Assembly (NCBI GenBank): GCA_027596035.1
Contig: JADGJA010000578.1
Span: forward strand, 1-14,537
DNA: 14,537 nucleotides
Direction: 5' to 3'
Source: Thoreauomyces humboldtii
Taxonomy: Eukaryota > Chytridiomycota > Chytridiomycetes > Spizellomycetales > Powellomycetaceae
The stretch's first letter is position 1. Every line of letters begins with the position of its first letter. Position numbers and translations under genes: made by a program. Below are positions 8,871-14,537 of the stretch, in pieces. The notes beneath the pieces were generated by a model. That model saw only the letters and a program-made list of their open reading frames with translations, searched no databases and had not been told where the DNA came from.

Positions 8871-10467
8871 CTACATGCTGACGTCGTGCAGCGCGGCGCA
8901 CATGACGGACTTCTGATGTCCGTTGTAGTGTCGGATGGTCTCGCCGGTCGAAAGATCCCATAGCCGCGCAGAGTGGTCCGAGGATCCTGGAGGGGACGCT
9001 CACCCCTGTCAGCCGAAGGGGGAACAAAAGGGCAGAAGAGGAGCTTTATCACTCACCTGTGACAAGATAGGCGGAGTCGGCGGAGAAAGCGCAATCCCAT
9101 ACCCACCGCTGATGACCTGTCAGCGTCTTGTCGAGAGTGAAGCGGTGGTCAGTGGTGTTCCAGATTTTGACCGTGTTGTCAGCCGAGCACGTTGCTAGTT
9201 GCCTTTTAGGAAGTAAAGGACAAAGAGTCAAAATGCTTCTCCTCGATACCCACTGCATTTGATTGTGCGAGAGCAATACATACTTCGTATCGGGGCTCAG
9301 CATGCACTTGGTGATAAACTTGTTGTGACCGGCGACCTTTGTGAGCGCTTCCAGCTGCGTCAGATCGCCTGTTGTCTTCGTTTTCCATACATAGTAGTTG
9401 CCCTGATGCACAAAACCCACTTAGCGAAGGAATGCAAACCAATGCCTGCGTGCCTCCAATACCTTATTGTTGGCAGCAACTAATATAGACCCGTCAGCAG
9501 CCATCGTCACCGATCTCGCTGGCGTATCTTCCTCTGGTAGCTATTGTACCACGAGCTCAGCGTCAGCAAGGAACACGTCGTCCCCTACGTACGTACGCCA
9601 CCCACTCACCAGCTCGTGTGTGCAAGCATTTTCTCCGAGATCCCACACCTTCACACTCCCGTTCTGGTCACACGAAATCAGCTCTCCCTGATTGGGATGG
9701 ATGATAACGTCGTTCACTGGTGACTTGAGCTCATAATCTCGCTGTATCCCCGGTGCTCTGAACGAGGGAAGTCAGGGACTGCAACGGACCAGGAATGATG
9801 AAGGCATGCTCTTGAAGAGAACCTCACGTCCCAAATCTTGATGGTTCCATCCTCACTTCCCGTCACAATCCATCTCCCTGCAGACTGAAACCCTATCGAT
9901 GTCACATTCCCCGTGTGTCCGTCAAAGGAAGTGATCTGGGGCGTGATGTGAGTCATTTGAAGCGATCGATGGGGCGTGCCCGTATCTCCTTCCCACGCAG
10001 CGGCGAAAGGCGGAACTCACGGGATTTGGATTGTTCGTTTGGACTTCGTACATGCGTACGTGCGGATTTCCCGCAGCCGCGAGGTACCGCTTGTCGGGAG
10101 ATATCACCAGTCGATTCACTTGCTGAAATCATCAGGAACAACCCGAGTTTGAGCAGAGGTTCGGCCCCACCAGGCTCATCCACTCTCCTTTGCAAGGCCC
10201 TTCTTCTCAGCGTACCGAATCGGGATGCTGTATCGTCCTGAGACATATTCCGCTGAGAGCCTCCCATAGCCTGATGGTGTGATCGTAGCCGGCGGTGGCT
10301 AGAACGACTTCGGTAATGTTCTGCGGCGGTGCGGACTGCTGGTGAGGGACCTGGCCGGGCATCTGGGCCTGGTTGGATGGAAGAGGTTGTTGTTGTTGCT
10401 GCTGCTGCTGCTGCTGCTGGTTTGGACGTTGTGCTCCCTTGGTGCCACTGGGGGCCGCTGGGGGCAT
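8871..10467 (-). CDS. LST8: LST8, WD40 subunit of TOR complexes 1 and 2
   Basis: LST8 binds and stabilises the TOR kinase domain, in TORC1 (growth, nitrogen signalling) and TORC2. Exons on the minus strand: 10467-10216, 10122-10021, 9935-9823, 9757-9610, 9540-9463, 9402-9284, 9202-9057, 8986-8871; every phase fits, giving 357 aa. Family hallmarks include [80 protein letters not shown] and [12 protein letters not shown], and seven WD repeats fill about residues 53-357. Yeast and human proteins are about 300-330 aa; the excess is an N-terminal extension of about 50 residues rich in Gln and Pro. No in-frame ATG lies between 10467 and an upstream stop at about 10590. One donor (GTTCTC at 9822) is weak but restores the invariant DVRAPG. 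Confidence 0.95.
10387..10419 (-). repeat. Polyglutamine run in LST8 N-terminus
   Basis: Eleven consecutive Gln codons (seven CAG then four CAA, reading on the minus strand) code residues 17-27 of LST8, inside a Pro/Gln-rich leader. Such trinucleotide runs vary in length by slippage; the pure CAG half should be the unstable part. Confidence 0.9.
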
Positions 10468-10752
10468 GTCTTTTGCCGTTTGACGACTGAACTTCGCGTT
10501 TTCACTTCCACCTTCACTAGCACCTTGCTGCTGACTGGACTCTGCGCTATATTCTCTCCTGTCTCGTCTGGACGTCGCGCCGAACTACACTTGTACGGTA
10601 ATCTGGATTGGATTCTTGTCTGTCGTCTGTCGCGGAAGGTCGAGGGACACACCGGGGCGGAGGGCGGCTGTGCATTCGCTTTTTCCTCGCGGCGTCACCC
10701 ATGCGTCAAGCGGTCAACGGCCCAGAGTCCAGACCCGCCCACCTCCAGTCGT

Positions 10753-10807
10753 CCAATGCCCTTCAGCCCTCAGCCTTCCGACAAGTCTCAACGCACTGTA
10801 TAAAAGG
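10753..10807 (+). promoter_or_regulatory. CCAAT and TATA boxes of the SDR gene
   Basis: TATAAAAGG at 10799-10807 lies 59-67 bp before the ATG at 10866, with CCAAT at 10753-10757. The spacing predicts transcription starting near 10830 and a short leader. It lies in the 398-bp region shared with divergently transcribed LST8 and supports the start at 10866 over the longer upstream open frame. Confidence 0.6.
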
Positions 10808-10865
10808 ACCTCCTCCAGCATCACGTCCGTCATTTTCATCAGGAACATTCATATCGAACTCAAAC

Positions 10866-12024
10866 ATGCCAACTTCTCGTTACTCCATCGCTCATGCTTC
10901 CACAAACGGGCCGGGAGATGCTCGTCCGACAGCGTTCCAGATCGTAAAGGACGAGAACCGCATCGCCTCCCTCAAGGACAAGGTCATCTTCATCACAGGT
11001 GCTCCCTTGATGACGGGTGCCGCTGGGGCATTCCTTTTACCGTCTGACGACTGGTTTCATCGCCTCCTTCTGCGCCTTTAGGTGCGGCTTCCGGACTTGG
11101 GATCGAAACCGCAAAGGCCCTCTACGCCACAGGCGCTCAACTCTTCTTTGGCGTCCGCACCTTGGAGCAGGGTCGTAAGGTGGCCGACGAAATCATCCAG
11201 GGGAATTCGGAAGGATTCGGAACGATCAACGTTTTGGAACTCGATCTTTCCTCTTACGCGTCCGTCAGAAAGTGCGCGACCGAGTTCCTGTCTATCAGCG
11301 GCAAGCTGAACATCCTCATCAACAATGCCGGTATGATTCGGTCCAGTTCCTTGACAGGTCTCGCCATGTTAAAAGAAGACTCATCGTCGAAACTTAAGGC
11401 GTCATGGCTTGTCCCGAGGCACGGACGGTGGACGGCAACGAGATGCAGTTCGGCACCAACCATCTCGGACACTTCCTGCTTTTCAACCTCCTCAAGGACG
11501 TCCTCATCGCCTCCTCGAACTCATCCTTTGCCTCCCGAGTGATCTCCCTCACCTCGGTCGGTCACCGCATGTCGCCCGTACGATTCGACGACATCAACTT
11601 CGAAAAGAGCGGCTACGACCCCTGGCTCGCGTACGGACAATCAAAGACATGCAACCTGCAGTTCGCCACCGAAGTGGACCGTCGATTCGGTTCGAAGGGA
11701 CTCCACGCCTGGTCCGTCCATCCGGGAAACATCATGACGGCTCTCGGTCGTCATCTCGACGAGGATGCGATCGCGAACTTCATGACGCCCGAGTTCAACA
11801 GATCGTTCAAGGACCCGGAGCAGGGAGCGGCTACAACCGTGTGGGCGGCCATCGCTCACGAGCTGGAGGGAAAGGGTGGTAGATATCTGGAAGACGTCCA
11901 CATCGCTGAGGCGGCACAGGGTGACAATCCCCCGCTCTACGAGCCGGGATACGCCGCACATGCCTACAACGAGAGCTCGGAGGCCAGACTCTGGGAGCTC
12001 TCGTCGAAGCTCGTTCACTTGTAA
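10866..12024 (+). CDS. Short-chain dehydrogenase/reductase (retinol dehydrogenase/WWOX-like)
   Basis: A classical SDR that should use NAD(P)(H) to oxidise or reduce a carbonyl or alcohol group; the substrate cannot be told from sequence. Exons 10866-10998, 11082-11330 and 11399-12024 give 335 aa. Cofactor motif TGAASGLG at about residues 44-51, ELDLSS, NNAG at 125-128 (split by the second intron), substrate Ser within ISLTSVGH (177-180), catalytic YGQSK with Y206 and K210, and VHPGNIMT. The layout resembles the retinol dehydrogenase 11-14 and WWOX branch, including the FGTNHLGHF motif. There is no clear signal or membrane segment. A broken copy of part of this gene lies at 13441-13654. Confidence 0.93.
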
Positions 12025-12147
12025 ATAAGACGATGAGATAGCCATTCTTATCGATGCAGGAAGTCATAATTGTGCTGCACGCGATCGTTTGGGACTACCC
12101 TAACCACCCAGGGGCCGGGGGTCCGCAGAATCGTCGACGTGCCATCG

Positions 12148-12490
12148 GAGTGCGAGCGGTACGCCCTTAAGCTGTACAGTGGATGACGGCTAACCCACGC
12201 ATCTCGGCCGTCTCTCGCCTTCCAAGCTCATCCTCGCGGTCCGGACGCCATCGGAGGGAGAGACGGCCCGTCAGGAGATCGCCGCAAAGTCGGGTCTGGA
12301 CGCGTCCCGGGTGGACGTCTGGGAACTGGACCTCTCGTCGTTTGACAGCGTGAAACGGTTCGTTGAGAAGGTCAGGAAGCTCGAGAGGTTGGACGTCATG
12401 TGCGAGAACGCCGGGATTGCTGGGTTCGGGTTCAAGAAGACCGACAATGGGTGGGAGGAGATCTTTCAGGTCAACCGTCCTGTGCGGTGA
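12148..12490 (+). pseudogene. Remnant of a second, different SDR gene
   Basis: From 12221 to the TGA at 12488-12490 the frame reads 89 codons of clear SDR sequence: SKLILAVRTPSEGE, VDVWELDLSSFDSV, LDVMCENAGI (the NNAG motif) and DNGWEEIFQVN. A short upstream piece, ECERYALKLYS (12148-12180), may be the preceding helix, but no splice pair joins it cleanly. The glycine-rich cofactor motif and the YxxxK catalytic half are both missing; after QVN the frame ends and the minus-strand Gemin6-like gene begins 70 bp on. It is not a copy of the adjacent SDR, since the wording differs throughout. Confidence 0.8.
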
Positions 12491-12556
12491 TCTTACGCCC
12501 GTCGGTGTACTAATAGTAATCATGGCCCTGCGTCGATACGACGAACCCTTCACTCA

Positions 12557-13416
12557 TCATCTTGACGCACGCCACAAGTCCACAACATCCTTCACCCTCT
12601 CGACCAGGATATCGTTGACCCCTTCCACGCACAGCGACGTGTACGGCGGTCGGACGGTGACGGCTCCCGATATCAGACACAGCACGGTGGGATCCGAACC
12701 TTCAGTTTCCGTCGCCGTGATTCCGTTCCGTTCCAAGAACGCGACGAGCGACGTCCTGACCCTTTCGGCGGTCGTTGCGGTGGCGGTGGAGGTGGAGGTT
12801 GTGACCGGTGAGCCGGAGATGTGGGAGAGAAGTTCGTCGACCTGTCGGTGCGTGAGGGGATCCGGACCGTGGTCCGAGTACGGGTCGACTGGGTGTGATG
12901 ATGGGAGCAACAAGAAAGGAGAAGTAATCATTACGAAAAAAAAAAAACGGTTGCGAGCATGAGATGCAAAGGAACTCCTTCAGCATTTTGTTCCGTTCAT
13001 AGTTCCCTGCATTTACCTTGCACGCTGTGCAGAGCGTGTCCCATGACGACCGTGAAGCGTGGTCGTGACGGTTCGCTTCCGTCAAGCTCTCCTTCCTCAA
13101 CGTCCTCACCCTCCTCTTCTTCAAGAGGACGTTTCTCCTCCTGTTCCTGCATGCCCGGCGCTATGGGCATGGACATGTGTCCCAGGACAATGGTCAAGGA
13201 GTCAGGGTCGACGTTGAGAAGATGACCCGAGATGGATTCCAAGGGCGAGTCGGGAGGAGTGACGTTTCTTTTCGAGGAGGAAGGACCTGCTGCAAGGAGT
13301 CTTAGAATCACGGGATAGCCGAGGAAAGCGACGAGCGAGGGGAACGCATGGGGCAGTTCGGCTGGTGGTGGCGGTGGTGATCGAGGTGGTGATGGTATGT
13401 GCCCCGCGACCGACAT
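12557..13416 (-). CDS. GEMIN6: Gemin6-like SMN complex protein
   Basis: Gemin6 pairs with Gemin7 as an Sm-like dimer in the SMN complex, which loads Sm rings on spliceosomal snRNAs. Two exons, 13416-13017 and 12888-12557, joined by a 128-nt intron, give 243 aa. Residues about 24-80 fit the start of an Sm fold (LVAFLGYPVILRLL, then SGHLLNVDPDSLTIVL). An acidic insert follows (about 90-113), then FTVVMGHALHSVQV, matching the conserved IMGHA turn of Gemin6. The C-terminal part has LVAFLERNGITATE, LISGAVTVRPPY and ILVERVKDVVDLW, in the order and spacing of the Gemin6 C-terminal domain. The call is by recall of family motifs, not by search. A Pro-rich N-terminus precedes it. A start at 13467 is also open but would lie in the SDR fragment. 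Confidence 0.75.
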
Positions 13417-13440
13417 TGCGAAGATTCTGTTGCTGTGCAA

Positions 13441-13654
13441 GGGTCGCAAGGTGGCCGACGAAATCATCCAGGGGAATTCGGAAGGAATCGGAACGATCGA
13501 CGTTTTGGAAATCTGATCTTTCCTCTTACGCGTCCGTCAGCGACCGAGTTCCTGTCCACCAGCGGCAAGCTGAACATCATCATCAACAATGCCGGTATAA
13601 TTCGGTCCCTCGGTCGTCATCATGACGCCCGAGTTCAACAGATCGTTCAAGGAC
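13441..13654 (+). pseudogene. Broken partial copy of the neighbouring SDR gene
   Basis: Bases 13441-13608 match 11170-11344 of the SDR gene, with about eight substitutions, one inserted base and an 8-base deletion that together destroy the frame. Then 13609-13620 match 11743-11754 and 13621-13654 match 11781-11814, so parental blocks of 398 and 26 bp are missing. The first block runs past the parental exon 2 donor into intron 2 (GTATAATTCGGTCC against GTATGATTCGGTCC), so this came from genomic DNA and not from spliced RNA. Confidence 0.92.
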
Positions 13655-13793
13655 GCCGGTGAAAGCGCATATCGGTGAGAAAGAGCTGATCCCCGTGCAA
13701 GATTGCACGATGATGATTCCCAAGAGCAGGTCTCGAATAGAGACCGATAGTGTTATTATTTACAGGTAAGCCGGCGCGATTACAATCGACGTG
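13655..13793. other. Short spacer after the SDR fragment
   Basis: Nothing coding is recognisable. The spacer separates the SDR fragment from the stop codon of the AP-3 sigma gene and must hold the end of that minus-strand transcript and, with the fragment, the promoter of the Gemin6-like gene. Confidence 0.5.
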
Positions 13794-14486
13794 CTATCGT
13801 GCCGATACAATTTTCTTCACGCCGCTTGAAGCAACTATGTCTGTGATGTTTGTCTCCAACACCATCCCTCCTGAAATGACCTCTGACAGCAACTGGGATA
13901 CCTTTGCAAACGAAGTATCGATAAACCGTGTGGTCATAGCAGTTGAAAGGCGGGGCCGAGAAGGCCATACCTCGTCTGGTCGGAAGATTAGATCCAGCTC
14001 GCACACGTTGGAGAAGATGCGGTCCAATGCTTCAACGAAGACCTGCGTATCCGTAAGTCGGCGGTGAGTGATACGGATTCCTTCATCACCCGTCCGAGCC
14101 ATGCACCATCCCACCTGAATCAGATCGAGGATGCCTGTAAGAAGAAAGAGAGCGCACAATCGTCAGCCCTTCAAGTCCAGTCATGACGAAGGGATTTCCC
14201 AGCTGGAGGTTGCATACCCAGCTCACTCTCCGACGAGTCCACGACGAAAGCAAAGTACAGGGCTGATGATGCAGATCCAGAGGCGGATCAGAAACCGGCT
14301 TCGGCATTCAAACACAGGTTCGTCGCAAGGGGTCCTTACTCGCATAGTGCTGCATCGAGGAGTTGCCGTCAGCAAGACATTGTTCGACGCGAACCACGCG
14401 CACCCGGACCTACTCTATATATGATCTTCGTGTCCTGCCCTCCAAGCAACGCGCTTCCCTCCAAGAAATTGCAAACGTGGTCTGGT
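13794..14486 (-). CDS. APS3: AP-3 adaptor complex sigma subunit (5' partial)
   Basis: Sigma-3 is the small subunit of AP-3, which sorts cargo from Golgi/endosomes to the vacuole. Exons on the minus strand: up to about 14486-14414, 14349-14340, 14262-14218, 14134-14115, 14042-13971, 13901-13794. They read PDHVCNFLEGSALLGGQD, IIYR, HYA, LYFAFVVDSSESELG, ILDLIQ, VFVEALDRIFSNVCELDLIF and GGMVLETNITDIV. SESELGILDLIQ and the GGMVLETN tail match sigma-3, not the sigma-1/2 chains, which have a different helix here. The N-terminal part lies beyond the right edge; the sequence right of 14486 is probably intron (CGCAG acceptor). The C-terminus (VKKIVSAR) is short for the family. Five introns of 64-83 nt all fit phase. 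Confidence 0.93.
14340..14349 (-). other. 10-nt microexon of AP-3 sigma
   Basis: Codons CAC TAT GCG plus one base sit between a 64-nt intron (14413-14350) and a 77-nt intron (14339-14263). They supply HYA and the first base of Thr, exactly the residues expected between IIYR and LYF in sigma-3, so the exon is required. Confidence 0.88.
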
Positions 14487-14537
14487 CTGCGATGCGCGTT
14501 TCCCATGGTTGGAGCCGAACTTTGACGGCTACACCCC

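Noticed and set aside
8657..8881. 74-aa plus-strand frame between the zinc-finger gene and LST8
   Set aside because: It overlaps the stop regions of both convergent genes, has no motif and lies in the expected 3' untranslated space.
10608..10865. Upstream in-frame extension of the SDR to an ATG at 10608
   Set aside because: Sequence is not SDR-like, and a TATA box at 10799-10807 would lie inside it; the ATG at 10866 fits the family start.
11409..11882. 157-aa plus-strand frame overlapping the SDR
   Set aside because: Shifted frame of SDR exon 3; Arg/Ser/His-rich product typical of a shadow in GC-rich coding DNA.
13417..13467. Longer N-terminus for the Gemin6-like protein, starting at 13467
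   Set aside because: Part of that extension is read from antisense SDR debris, so the ATG at 13416 is the better start.
13794..14486. Sigma subunit of AP-1 or AP-2
   Set aside because: SESELGILDLIQ and GGMVLETN are sigma-3 wording; sigma-1/2 chains have a different helix and tail at these places.

Overview
The window looks like nuclear DNA of a filamentous or dimorphic fungus, probably a basidiomycete that lives on or with plants. This rests on dense, short GT-AG introns (about 50-130 nt), intron-split housekeeping genes and a secreted pectin methylesterase. The species is not identifiable from what I can see. Exon borders below were worked out by hand from reading frame, splice sites and family conservation.

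Layout. 1-1210: no gene recognised; low-complexity and small repeats. 1211-5631 (-): a very large secreted protein with a signal peptide, a 37-residue Thr/Val repeat block and three consecutive pectin methylesterase (CE8) domains. Domain 1 has lost its catalytic Gln/Asp pair, domain 2 carries an in-frame TAG, and domain 3 is split by a frame change, so the gene may be decaying or may use unusual small introns. 5832-6538 (-): a weak candidate for an unknown secreted protein. 6607-8002 (+): CHORD/CS co-chaperone of HSP90 (six exons, 343 aa). 8250-8670 (+): small C2H2 zinc-finger protein (74 aa). 8871-10467 (-): LST8, the WD40 subunit of TOR complexes, with a Gln-rich N-terminal extension. 10866-12024 (+): short-chain dehydrogenase/reductase (SDR, 335 aa), sharing a bidirectional promoter region with LST8. 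12148-12490 (+): remnant of a second, different SDR. 12557-13416 (-): a Gemin6-like protein of the SMN complex, which is rarely recognised in fungi. 13441-13654 (+): a broken, internally deleted copy of the neighbouring SDR gene lying against the 5' end of the Gemin6-like gene. 13794-14486 (-): AP-3 adaptor sigma subunit, running off the right edge, with a 10-nt microexon.

The genes do not form one pathway. Four or five conserved housekeeping genes (HSP90 co-chaperone, zinc-finger protein, TOR scaffold, snRNP assembly, vesicle coat) flank more dynamic content: the pectinase and a patch of SDR duplication and decay. No CRISPR, tRNA, rRNA or complete transposon was seen. The most interesting points are the three-domain pectinesterase with its repeat block and disrupted frame, the fungal Gemin6 candidate, and the SDR fragment beside it.
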